Source of the DNA: Dyadobacter sp. CY345
GTDB lineage: Bacteria > Bacteroidota > Bacteroidia > Cytophagales > Spirosomataceae
Reading direction: 5' to 3'
Assembly: GCF_021502725.1 (NCBI RefSeq)
Contig: NZ_JAKFFS010000004.1
Location: forward strand, 682,001 to 746,000
Length of the DNA stretch: 64,000 nt
Within the stretch, counting starts at the first letter, position 1. The number at the start of each line of letters is the position of its first letter. This document shows positions 54,772-63,436 of the stretch, in pieces. Made by a program: the position numbers and the translations under genes. Under the pieces are notes generated by a model, which saw nothing but the letters and a program-made list of their open reading frames with translations, was not told where the DNA came from and did no database searches.

Positions 54772-54779
54772 CAAAGCTA
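54772..54779 (-). promoter_or_regulatory. Candidate minus-7 element of the third SusC/SusD operon
   Basis: The minus strand reads TAGCTTTG, a TAnnTTTG match, about 55 bp upstream of the SusC start. No minus-33 TTG at the normal distance. Confidence 0.35.
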
Positions 54780-54978
54780 AACATTAGTTCAGAATTATTT
54801 TAATATTTCATGCTTTTGTAAAGAAAAAATATAAATATACTAATGGTTGCAAAATCGGTTATATGGTTATAGCCTGGTCTTTATGTGTTCTTGTTTGGTA
54901 AAAGGGAATTTGTTTGGGGCGCCAACATTGAATGCACCTGTTAAGGTAAATCACACAAGATTTTTGCAACTCAACCCG

Positions 54979-54986
54979 TACATTTG
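54979..54986 (+). promoter_or_regulatory. Candidate minus-7 element of uvrA
   Basis: TACATTTG, 50 bp upstream of the TTG start; matches TAnnTTTG. Confidence 0.4.
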
Positions 54987-55035
54987 TGGTTATTCTATAT
55001 AGTGCCTTCAACGATTATAAATCAATAGGATCATT

Positions 55036-57891
55036 TTGGAACATTTGAATGAAATTGAACTCGCTGAGCAGGATCTGATCGAAGTACAGGGAGCTCGTGA
55101 GCATAATTTGAAAAATATTGATGTTAGTATTCCACGCAATAAACTTGTTGTCGTGACCGGCATAAGCGGGAGCGGGAAGTCTTCTTTGGCGTTTGATACC
55201 ATTTATGCGGAGGGACAACGCCGTTACATGGAAAGTTTCTCTGCTTACGCGCGTGGTTTTATTGGAGAAATGGAGCGTCCGGATGTTGATAAAATCAGTG
55301 GATTATCTCCTGTTATCAGTATTGAACAAAAAACGACCTCTCGAAATCCGCGTTCAACGGTTGGTACGGTAACTGAAATTTATGACTTCCTAAGGTTATT
55401 ATACGCAAGGGCAGGAGAGGCTTATTCGTATGTGACAGGAAGAAGAATGGTCAAGCAATCGCAGGATCAGATTGTTAACCAGCTAATGACGCAGTTTTTA
55501 GGTCAAAAAACAATTCTTCTGGCGCCTGCTGTAAAAGGTAGAAAGGGACATTATCGTGAGCTTTTTGTTCAGATCGCGCGGCTGGGTTATACCAAGGTGC
55601 GCGTGGATGGCGAGGTTCAGGACATTTTACCTAAAATGCAACTGGATCGTTATAAGGTCCACGATATTGAAATTGTTGTCGACCGCGTAGTTCCCAAGGC
55701 AGAATCCGAAGATCCGCAATCCCGTTATCGTTTGAGCCAATCCGTTGCGACGGCGATTAAACAGGGAAAAGGTGCTTTGATGGTTTTAGATGAAAAAGGA
55801 GAAACCTATTATTTCTCCCAAAATCTGATGGATCCGGAATCAGGTATCAGTTATGATGATCCTTCGCCAAATAATTTTTCGTTCAATTCTCCTTATGGCT
55901 GGTGTCCAACTTGTCAGGGTTTGGGAATGGTGGAAGAAATTACTGAAGATTCAATTATTCCGGATCGCTCCTTATCTATTAGCAAAGGTGGAATTGCTCC
56001 AATGGGTGAATACCGGGACGCATGGATTTTCAAACAAATGGAGGTTTTGTTAAAACCTTTTAAAGTAAATCTGAACACACCGCTCGAAAAATTTCCTGAG
56101 GAGGCAATCAAAATGGTATTGTATGGAAGTGAAGAGCCGGTTGCAGTTCCTTCCAAAAAATATCCCGGAACAGAATGGGATACCAAGTTTGATGGTATCG
56201 TCAATTTTCTAAAACGTCAGCAGGAGACTGGAAATGACAAAATCCAGGATTGGCTGAAAGATTTTATGACGACAAATGTTTGTCCGGAATGTCATGGAAA
56301 ACGTTTGCGCAAAGAATCCTTACATTTTAAAATTGATGGGAAAGATATAGCAGATCTTTCAAACCGCGACGTGCGGGAATTGTCGAACTGGTTGGTTGAT
56401 CTCGAAGATCGCTTGGAAGAAAGGCAGCGGGTGATCGGTCACGAAGTGTTGAAAGAAATCCGGAAACGCGTGGGATTTCTGCTTGATGTTGGTCTGGATT
56501 ATCTGACTTTAAACCGTGCACTTCGTACACTGTCTGGTGGTGAGGCGCAGCGTATCCGTCTGGCGACACAAATTGGGACACAGCTTACGGGCGTTTTGTA
56601 TATTATGGATGAGCCAAGTATCGGTCTCCACCAACGCGATAATGTAAGACTGATTAATTCCTTAAAAAGCCTTCGCGATCTTGGAAACACCGTTTTGGTT
56701 GTGGAGCATGACAAGGATATGATGCTTGCTTCTGACTATATCGTCGATATTGGTCCCGGCGCTGGCCGTCATGGAGGAAATGTGGTTGGAGCAGGCACTC
56801 CCGAAGAATTTTTAAAAAATGGATCTTCGACGGCAGATTTTTTAAGTGGTCGCCAGAAAATAGAAATTCCAAAAGTCAGGAGGAAAGGAAACGGGAATTA
56901 TCTTTCATTGAGAGGATGCACGGGCCATAATCTTAAAAATGTGACCTTGGCTTTTCCTTTGGGGACTATGATTTCCGTAACAGGCGTGAGTGGCAGCGGA
57001 AAGTCTTCCCTGATCCACGAGACACTTTTTCCTTTACTAAATCATCATTTTTATAAATCTAGAAGAGAACCGCTTCCTCATAAAAGTATTGAAGGGCTGG
57101 AACATATTGATAAGGTAATTGAAGTAGATCAGTCGCCGATTGGCAGGACACCACGTTCTAATCCGGCTACTTACACGAATTTATTTACTGATATCCGTAC
57201 GCTTTTTGCAGAATTGCCGGAAGCGAAAATCCGGGGATACAAGCCTGGCCGTTTTTCATTTAATGTCAAAGGCGGAAGATGTGAAGATTGTGAAGGTGCG
57301 GGAATGAAGAGAATTGAAATGGATTTTCTTCCGGATGTGCATGTTAACTGCGAAACCTGCAAAGGAAAACGATTCAATCGTGAGACATTAGAAGTTCGTT
57401 TTAAAGGAAAATCGGTTGCTGATATTCTGGATATGACGGTGGAAACCGCACTGGAATTTTTCGAAAATCAGCCGCGTATTTTAAGAAAAGTGCAAACACT
57501 TTTTGATGTTGGTTTGGGTTATATCACACTTGGTCAACATGCAACAACGCTTTCCGGCGGAGAAGCGCAACGTGTGAAATTATCTGAGGAGTTATCAAAA
57601 CGTGATACAGGAAAGACGCTTTACATTCTGGATGAACCAACAACAGGTTTACATTTTCAGGATATCAAACATCTTCTTGTAGTGCTTGACAAATTGGTTG
57701 AAAAAGGAAATACTGTTTTGATTATCGAACATAATCTTGACGTGGTAAAAGTTTCTGATTATGTAATCGACCTGGGCCCGGAAGGTGGTGCTTTGGGTGG
57801 AAAAATAATTGGAGAAGGTACGCCTGAGAAGGTTTCGAAAGTGAAAGGAAGTTATACCGGGTTTTATTTGAAAGAAGAGTTGAAGGGATGA
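55036..57891 (+). CDS. uvrA: Excinuclease ABC subunit A
   Basis: 951 residues, normal length. UvrA is the damage-sensing ATPase of nucleotide excision repair. Two ABC modules are complete: Walker A VTGISGSGKSSLAFDTIYAEGQ and VTGVSGSGKSSLIHETLFPL, signature LSGGEAQRIRLA and LSGGEAQRVKLS, Walker B LYIMDEPSIGLH and LYILDEPTTGLH. Zinc fingers are at WCPTCQGLG/CPECHGKRL and CEDCEGAGM/CETCKGKRF. The start must be TTG 55036 (or a rarer codon just upstream), since no ATG lies between the in-frame stop at 55018 and the conserved sequence. UvrB is not in the window. Confidence 0.96.
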   Translation: MEHLNEIELAEQDLIEVQGAREHNLKNIDVSIPRNKLVVVTGISGSGKSSLAFDTIYAEGQRRYMESFSAYARGFIGEMERPDVDKISGLSPVISIEQKTTSRNPRSTVGTVTEIYDFLRLLYARAGEAYSYVTGRRMVKQSQDQIVNQLMTQFLGQKTILLAPAVKGRKGHYRELFVQIARLGYTKVRVDGEVQDILPKMQLDRYKVHDIEIVVDRVVPKAESEDPQSRYRLSQSVATAIKQGKGALMVLDEKGETYYFSQNLMDPESGISYDDPSPNNFSFNSPYGWCPTCQGLGMVEEITEDSIIPDRSLSISKGGIAPMGEYRDAWIFKQMEVLLKPFKVNLNTPLEKFPEEAIKMVLYGSEEPVAVPSKKYPGTEWDTKFDGIVNFLKRQQETGNDKIQDWLKDFMTTNVCPECHGKRLRKESLHFKIDGKDIADLSNRDVRELSNWLVDLEDRLEERQRVIGHEVLKEIRKRVGFLLDVGLDYLTLNRALRTLSGGEAQRIRLATQIGTQLTGVLYIMDEPSIGLHQRDNVRLINSLKSLRDLGNTVLVVEHDKDMMLASDYIVDIGPGAGRHGGNVVGAGTPEEFLKNGSSTADFLSGRQKIEIPKVRRKGNGNYLSLRGCTGHNLKNVTLAFPLGTMISVTGVSGSGKSSLIHETLFPLLNHHFYKSRREPLPHKSIEGLEHIDKVIEVDQSPIGRTPRSNPATYTNLFTDIRTLFAELPEAKIRGYKPGRFSFNVKGGRCEDCEGAGMKRIEMDFLPDVHVNCETCKGKRFNRETLEVRFKGKSVADILDMTVETALEFFENQPRILRKVQTLFDVGLGYITLGQHATTLSGGEAQRVKLSEELSKRDTGKTLYILDEPTTGLHFQDIKHLLVVLDKLVEKGNTVLIIEHNLDVVKVSDYVIDLGPEGGALGGKIIGEGTPEKVSKVKGSYTGFYLKEELKG

Positions 57892-57943
57892 GTTAAAGCT
57901 GTTAGCTATTAGCGCTTAGAGTTTTAGCGATTGGAAGAGCGGT

Positions 57944-57979
57944 CAGGTATTGAGACAAGTGTCCTTAATACCTGGCTGT
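57944..57979 (+). terminator. Intrinsic terminator of uvrA
   Basis: CAGGTATT (57944-57951) pairs with AATACCTG (57967-57974), followed by GCTGTTTTTG. Confidence 0.6.
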
Positions 57980-58044
57980 TTTTGTATTAATCTAACCATT
58001 ATTTTTTTTTCTGAGGGAGTGGCCATGATATAGGAAGTAATTTA

Positions 58045-58234
58045 TCCCAAAGTTTTCCTGGCTCCTTTGGAGCCTCCTATTTATAGAAAGTATTTGTTCC
58101 AAAGATATCCTCGCTCCTTCGGAGCCTCCTGGAATTTGCAGGATAATTTTTAGTTAAATTTCCAGGAAACTCCGATGGAGTTACGTTCAATTTTGCAGTT
58201 GCGTTTTCTATAAACAGGATGTCCCGAAGGGACA
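58045..58234. repeat. Cluster of four mini-hairpins (REP-like repeats)
   Basis: Four 6-bp or near 6-bp stems with 3-nt loops: GGCTCC-TTT-GGAGCC (58060-58074), GCTCC-TTC-GGAGC (58113-58125), AACTCC-GAT-GGAGTT (58168-58182) and TGTCCC-GAA-GGGACA (58220-58234). The first two sit in a direct repeat of about 33 bp (58045-58078 and 58097-58130). TTTATAGAAA near 58080 recurs inverted near 58205. Similar elements are widespread in Cytophagales intergenic DNA. No transposase gene is near. Confidence 0.75.
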
Positions 58235-58268
58235 ATTAGCTTGTAGAAAAATCCAATCTTTAATAAAC

Positions 58269-59006
58269 TCACATCCACTTACTCAAAAACTGGCTAAAAT
58301 TCTCCTTATACTGATCACTCACCGGAATGGTCACCGTTCCAATCTGAATCGTATTTTTTGTTACAGCTCCGATTTTATCCAGATTGACAATAAACGAACG
58401 ATGAACACGCATAAATTTGGTTGAAGGTAATTTCTCTTCCAGCGCTTTAAGACTTGTTAAAGAAAGTACCGGCTTGGTATCCGATTTTAGAATTACTTTA
58501 ACATAATCCTTTAGTCCTTCAATATAAAGGATGTCGTCGTAAGCTATCCTCACAAGCTGATATTCTACTTTCAGGAACAAATAATCTTCCTTCATCTCCG
58601 ATGGCGCTGCGACATTTGCGGCACGCTGAACCAGTTCTACATACGCTTTTCCTTTGGAAGCAGCCTTTAAGAACTCTTCGTAATTAAAAGGTTTTAATAA
58701 ATAATCCAGCGCATCAACCCGGAATCCGTCCAGCGCAAACTGATTAAAAGCCGTTGTGAAAATTATTCTCGGCCCTTGATTTCCTGATTTTTCAATAATT
58801 CTCGCGAGTTCAATGCCAGTCAAATCCGGCATTTGGATGTCTAGAAAAATAAGATCAACCTGCTGCTGATGGATGGCTTCCAGCGCTTCAACGGCACTGG
58901 AATACCTACCGGCAAGATTTAGGAAAGGAGTTTTATCAATAAAAGCACAGACCAGTCCGAGCGCAAGGGGCTCATCGTCAACGGCTATGCATTGTAATAC
59001 GTTCAT
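58269..59006 (-). CDS. LytTR-type response regulator
   Basis: 245 residues. The receiver domain (1-120) has the acidic pair VDDEP at 9-13, the phosphoacceptor Asp56 in LIFLDIQMP and the Lys in YLLKPF near residue 108. The C-terminal LytTR DNA-binding domain (about 140-243) has FLKVEYQLVRIAYDDILYIEGLKDYVKV and FMRVHRSFIVNLDKI. Its ATG overlaps the kinase stop by 4 bp, so the two are coupled. Target genes are unknown; the outer-membrane gene divergent from the pair is a candidate. Confidence 0.94.
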   Translation of the reverse strand: MNVLQCIAVDDEPLALGLVCAFIDKTPFLNLAGRYSSAVEALEAIHQQQVDLIFLDIQMPDLTGIELARIIEKSGNQGPRIIFTTAFNQFALDGFRVDALDYLLKPFNYEEFLKAASKGKAYVELVQRAANVAAPSEMKEDYLFLKVEYQLVRIAYDDILYIEGLKDYVKVILKSDTKPVLSLTSLKALEEKLPSTKFMRVHRSFIVNLDKIGAVTKNTIQIGTVTIPVSDQYKENFSQFLSKWM

Positions 59007-60073
59007 GCAGTTTGTAATTCCAAATGTACTTCAAATTCTTTTTCTTCGGCGTTTTCATTCACATCAAGCTGGTATTTTCCGGGATATAGCAAATCAAGCC
59101 TTCGTTGTGTGTTGGTCAGGCCAATGCCGTTGCTTTCATCAAGCACAGTTCGTTTTTCAGTGAACAACGTGTTTTTCACATCTATAAAAACTTTTTCCCC
59201 TTTCTGCCAGATCTTGATATCAATATTACTAGGCTGAACCGCGCTCACACCGTGTTTGAATGCATTTTCTATAAAAGGTAAAAAAAGCATGGGAGCGATG
59301 GAAACATCGTGTAACGGAACAGGCGGATCAAGCGTTACAGATACCTTATCTGTTAGTCTCAGCTGCATCAATTGGATATAGTCCTGGGCAAAAGCAATTT
59401 CCTGGCTCAGCAAAACAGTACCGTGTTGCGTCTCATAAAGCACATAACGCATCATCCTCGAAAGTTTGTGCAGCGCCTCCCTTGCCATTTCTACATCAAT
59501 AATTGTTAGTGCATATATATTATTGAGGGTATTGAAAAAGAAATGGGGATTGATCTGTGCTTTTAAAAACGATAACTCCGAATTGATTTTTTCTTGTTCA
59601 AGATTTCTTCTGTACTGTTTATCACGTTCCGCATTTTGTACAGCCGCAACGCTGGTACTGATACCAATAATGATAAGCGCAGTGAGCAAGGCAAAATAAT
59701 CCAGACGGTCCTGATGTTTCTTATCTCCGTTTGCTTCCCTCGCCATTTTGAAAGCCCTATCCATTTGCTCACCGTGATTAATAGCAATTTTTACTTGCTC
59801 CATCAAAACAGCGAGAACAATTACTGATAAAACGTTAAATAAAATAAACTGCCAATATCTGTTTTTCGCCAGATACTGAGGAAACCAGAAATAAAAGTTT
59901 AGGTAAAAAACAGCAATCAGCATCGTAAATAATACGGCCTGCTTAACCCAGAATGAGGCAGGGAATTGGATTTGCCAGCTAAGAGGCTGCCACATTAAAA
60001 ATAATGCGAGAAAACTCCATCCTAAGAGATGCAAGAACAGCGGAGGATATTTTCGTACGGTGGGGTTATTCAT
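59003..60073 (-). CDS. LytS/YehU-type sensor histidine kinase
   Basis: 356 residues. Four membrane helices (about 13-33, 44-64, 74-94 and 126-145) without a large extracellular domain are followed by a coiled coil and the His_kinase domain with the phosphorylation site NPHFFFNTLNNIYAL (His177). ATP-lid blocks are FLPFIENAFKHGV (N box) and NGIGLTNTQRRLDLLYPG (G box). A kinase with so little exposed sequence probably senses a membrane-derived or intramembrane signal. Partner of the overlapping response regulator. Confidence 0.93.
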   Translation of the reverse strand: MNNPTVRKYPPLFLHLLGWSFLALFLMWQPLSWQIQFPASFWVKQAVLFTMLIAVFYLNFYFWFPQYLAKNRYWQFILFNVLSVIVLAVLMEQVKIAINHGEQMDRAFKMAREANGDKKHQDRLDYFALLTALIIIGISTSVAAVQNAERDKQYRRNLEQEKINSELSFLKAQINPHFFFNTLNNIYALTIIDVEMAREALHKLSRMMRYVLYETQHGTVLLSQEIAFAQDYIQLMQLRLTDKVSVTLDPPVPLHDVSIAPMLFLPFIENAFKHGVSAVQPSNIDIKIWQKGEKVFIDVKNTLFTEKRTVLDESNGIGLTNTQRRLDLLYPGKYQLDVNENAEEKEFEVHLELQTA

Positions 60074-60440
60074 GCAAATATTTTTTTGTCGAAGCTCTTA
60101 AACCTTTTAATCACGATACAATCATACAGGGAAATTTTGTAAGTGCCTAGCTGATTCGATCAAACCAAGTTAAAAATCGACAGATCGGCAAAGAGCGTCT
60201 ATGAGCGAATTTTCATAAAAGCCTGAAAAGATCAGTAAGGTAACAGTTCCTGTAATCCTTCTGAAAAACATGTGATTAGCAAAACGAAATTTGCCATTTC
60301 ATAATTTTCACTTCGATCTCGTCGGTTAGAAATGCCGATTGATCGGTAGAACCCTGCTCTTTATCTATTGCCTTTTTTTAACTGATGATTTGATACTTAT
60401 TTTGAACTTGATTTATACACGATATATTGCCCAATTCATC
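60074..60440. other. 367-bp divergent regulatory gap
   Basis: It lies between the histidine kinase and the outer-membrane beta-barrel gene. A short dyad CCGAT/ATCGG is seen near 60335 and CGACAGATCGG near 60178. No promoter match or ORF could be supported. Confidence 0.35.
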
Positions 60441-63347
60441 ATGAACATGATAAAACGATTTACATTATTAGGACTAATCCTCGGACTGACAAGCACAGCA
60501 TTTGCGCAATTTGGTGGCGGAGGTGGCGGCGGCGGCCGTCCAGGCGGTGGTGACTTCCAGCGCGGCGGTGATCGCCAGAAGGCGGTTATTCCGGGAACAA
60601 TTGACGATGCGCCGAAAGGAAATGGTAGGATAAAAGGTATTTTGGTAGATTCTCTTAGTAAGAAGCCTGTTGAATTTGCTGCGCTGGCTCTTGTCGACGA
60701 AAAAACGAATAATCCGGTAGACGGCACTACAACGGATGAAAAAGGAGCTTTTGATATGACAAAAGTTGCTTCCGGAAATTTCAAAATCCTTATTTCTTTT
60801 ATTGGTTATAAAACAAAAACAATCAAAGGAATCAAGATTGACAAAAAGACTGAACTTGATCTTGGATCAATAATTCTTTCACCTGATGTTGTGCAGTTAA
60901 ATGAGGTACAGGTTGTCGGAATGGCACAGCTGATCGAAGAAAAGGTGGATCGCCTGGTTTTCAATGCTGAAAAAGATATAACAAGTAAAGGTGGCGATGC
61001 GAGTGATGTAATGCGTAAAGTGCCGATGCTTACCGTGGATTTGGACGGAAATGTTTCTTTACGAGGTAATTCGAATGTCCGGGTTCTTATCAATAACAAA
61101 CCTTCAACAATGGTAGCTACCAGCGTTGCGGATGCGTTAAAACAAATTCCGGCAGATATGATTAAATCTGTCGAGGTGATCACATCTCCCTCTGCAAAAT
61201 ATGATGCAGAAGGTTCTGGTGGTATTATTAACATTATTACCAAAAAGAGCACGATTCAGGGTGGTACTTTAAATCTTGATACAGGTGTTGGTAACCGTGG
61301 TTCTAATTTAGGTTTGAGAGGAAATTACCGTACAGGTAAACTTGGTTTCAGTCTTGGTGGTTTTGGCCGTTTCAACTATAACCAGCCAGGAAGAACAGAA
61401 AATTTACAAACAGGAGATAATTTCTCAATCGAGCAGACAACGACTTCGAAGAATAATGGTGCTTTCGGATCTTATAACTTTGGTACGGATTATGAAATTG
61501 ATCCAAACAGTACCATTTCTGCCGGTATCCGTTACGGTTTGAGAAATAGTATTACGCCGCAGACAATCAATACGAATAACACCCGCAACGGCGTCACCAC
61601 TTCTTCATACCGTGACGTTGATGTGAAAGACTTGTCAGGAACATGGGATGTCAACGTTGATTATATTAAAACACTTAGCAAGCCACAGCAAGAATTAAGT
61701 ATACTTGGGCAGTATAGCCGCAATAACAGGACAAATGATTTTGACGCCGATCTTTATACTTACAAAAGTGGCGTGGCAGAATTCCTGGGACAATCGGGGA
61801 ATAATAATAAAAGCTCTAACCAGGAAAGTACAATTCAGCTTGATTATCAGACGCCGATTAAAAACAACCAATTGTTAGAGGTTGGAGGAAAAGGAATTTT
61901 CCGTCAGGTAATAAGCCGTTTTGATTATTACGACGAAGTAAATACGCCAAGTCCGTCAAGCAGCCTTGATTATGATCAAAATGTAGCGGCCGGATATGTT
62001 TCTTATACCTTGACTACAAAAAGCAAGTTTACATTTAAAGGGGGAGCCCGTTATGAGTATACGGCCATTAATGCGCAACAAGGTGAAGTTGACCTGAACT
62101 TGCCAGCCTACGGGAACCTGGTTCCAAGTTTAAATCTTTCCAAAACTTTTGGAAAAGGACAAACGGTTAAGCTAGGTTATAACCGCCGTCTGCAACGTCC
62201 AGGGATTCAATTTTTAAACCCAAACGTCAATGCTGCAAACCCGCAAAATATTACTGTGGGTAATCCAAACCTGGATCCGGAATTAACAGATAATATTGAA
62301 TTAGGAACAAGTTTCTTCAAAAACAGCTTGTATGTCAATGTTTCAACTTTCGCTCGTTTTACGAACAATTCGATAGAAAATATTCGTACAACAAACGAAG
62401 CTGGGGTGATTACGACGACGTATGGAAATATTGGAGACAAGCAGAATTACGGTGCCAATATCTTCGGAAACCTTACACTTTTCAAAATCTGGCAGGTAGG
62501 CGGAGGAATGGATGTCTATTATGTTAATCTGAAAAATAATAGTCCTGATGCAGCCTTGCAGTCTAGCAATAGCGGATATGTGGTAAGCGGTCGTTTCAGA
62601 ACAGGCGTTACGCTGAAAGGTGGCTGGGGAATCCAGGGTGGTGGATTTGCCAGAGGTAAAGAAGTTCAGTTGCAAGGTTCTGCCGGCGGTTTTAGAATGT
62701 ATGATCTTGGTATCAAAAAAGATTTCAAAAATAAAAGAGGTAGTGTAGGTTTAGCAATGGAAAATTTCCTGAGCGATGCGCTTAAAATGAGAACAGACCT
62801 TTCTTCGTCAACCTTTAACCAGGTAAGTACAATTTATCGCTATAACCGCGGCTTCCGTATTAACTTCTCATATCGCCTTGGAAAAATGACTTTTGTTGAA
62901 ACAAAAGCACGCAGAAGAAAATCGGTTAATAATGATGACCAGAAAAGTGATGGCGGCGGTAATGACGGTGGCGGACAAATGCAGCAAGCTGCACCAGCCG
63001 TAACACCAGCAATAACTCCGGGGGCAGGAGGACGTCCGGCAGGAATGGGTAACAGGCCACAGGGACAGCCTGGATCTAACGCACCTCAAACCAGGCCAGA
63101 TAGTGCTTCACGTATGCAGCCAGGAATGAATATTCCTCAAAAGGCTGACAGTATGCAGCAAAAAATGGATAGTTCGCAGGTTATGCCGGGTGCAACAATT
63201 CCGCAGACACCAGCTGATAGTACAAAGATGCCGCAAAGGACAATGCCGGCTGATACAACGCAAAAAGTGCCGGCAGCGGTGATCCCGCAAACGCCGGCTG
63301 ACAGCACAAAGAAACCCACAGATTCTATTCCTCCGATTAAAAATTAA
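60441..63347 (+). CDS. Outer-membrane beta-barrel (TonB-receptor-like) protein with Gly-rich start and Pro/Gln/Met-rich tail
   Basis: 968 residues from ATG 60441, with a signal peptide ending at STAFAQ; an upstream ATG gives a spurious extension. Mature order: a glycine run and GGRPGGGDFQRGGDRQ (about 22-45), a carboxypeptidase-like domain (GILVDSLSKKPVEFAALALV to ISFIGYKTKTI), a plug-like part (VMRKVPMLTVDLDGNVSLRG, VLINNKPSTMV, VITSPSAKYDAEGSGGIINIITKKS), then the barrel to about residue 820. The last 148 residues are disordered and contain two copies of IPQTPADSTK. The barrel does not end at the C-terminus, unlike SusC. It belongs to the outer-membrane beta-barrel family related to TonB receptors; ligand unknown. 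Confidence 0.87.
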   Translation: MNMIKRFTLLGLILGLTSTAFAQFGGGGGGGGRPGGGDFQRGGDRQKAVIPGTIDDAPKGNGRIKGILVDSLSKKPVEFAALALVDEKTNNPVDGTTTDEKGAFDMTKVASGNFKILISFIGYKTKTIKGIKIDKKTELDLGSIILSPDVVQLNEVQVVGMAQLIEEKVDRLVFNAEKDITSKGGDASDVMRKVPMLTVDLDGNVSLRGNSNVRVLINNKPSTMVATSVADALKQIPADMIKSVEVITSPSAKYDAEGSGGIINIITKKSTIQGGTLNLDTGVGNRGSNLGLRGNYRTGKLGFSLGGFGRFNYNQPGRTENLQTGDNFSIEQTTTSKNNGAFGSYNFGTDYEIDPNSTISAGIRYGLRNSITPQTINTNNTRNGVTTSSYRDVDVKDLSGTWDVNVDYIKTLSKPQQELSILGQYSRNNRTNDFDADLYTYKSGVAEFLGQSGNNNKSSNQESTIQLDYQTPIKNNQLLEVGGKGIFRQVISRFDYYDEVNTPSPSSSLDYDQNVAAGYVSYTLTTKSKFTFKGGARYEYTAINAQQGEVDLNLPAYGNLVPSLNLSKTFGKGQTVKLGYNRRLQRPGIQFLNPNVNAANPQNITVGNPNLDPELTDNIELGTSFFKNSLYVNVSTFARFTNNSIENIRTTNEAGVITTTYGNIGDKQNYGANIFGNLTLFKIWQVGGGMDVYYVNLKNNSPDAALQSSNSGYVVSGRFRTGVTLKGGWGIQGGGFARGKEVQLQGSAGGFRMYDLGIKKDFKNKRGSVGLAMENFLSDALKMRTDLSSSTFNQVSTIYRYNRGFRINFSYRLGKMTFVETKARRRKSVNNDDQKSDGGGNDGGGQMQQAAPAVTPAITPGAGGRPAGMGNRPQGQPGSNAPQTRPDSASRMQPGMNIPQKADSMQQKMDSSQVMPGATIPQTPADSTKMPQRTMPADTTQKVPAAVIPQTPADSTKKPTDSIPPIKN

Positions 63348-63371
63348 GAATCGGCTTTCATGAAAAAATAG

Positions 63372-63407
63372 AGGCTGTCTCGGAGTTATCTGAGACAGCC
63401 TTTTTTA
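63372..63407. terminator. Intrinsic terminator after the beta-barrel gene
   Basis: AGGCTGTCTC (63372-63381) and GAGACAGCCT (63392-63401) form a perfect 10-bp stem, followed by TTTTTTAT; the flank also has A-rich sequence for the converging gene. Confidence 0.85.
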
Positions 63408-63436
63408 TATTAAACCGGATCTGGTTTTGTTTAAAG

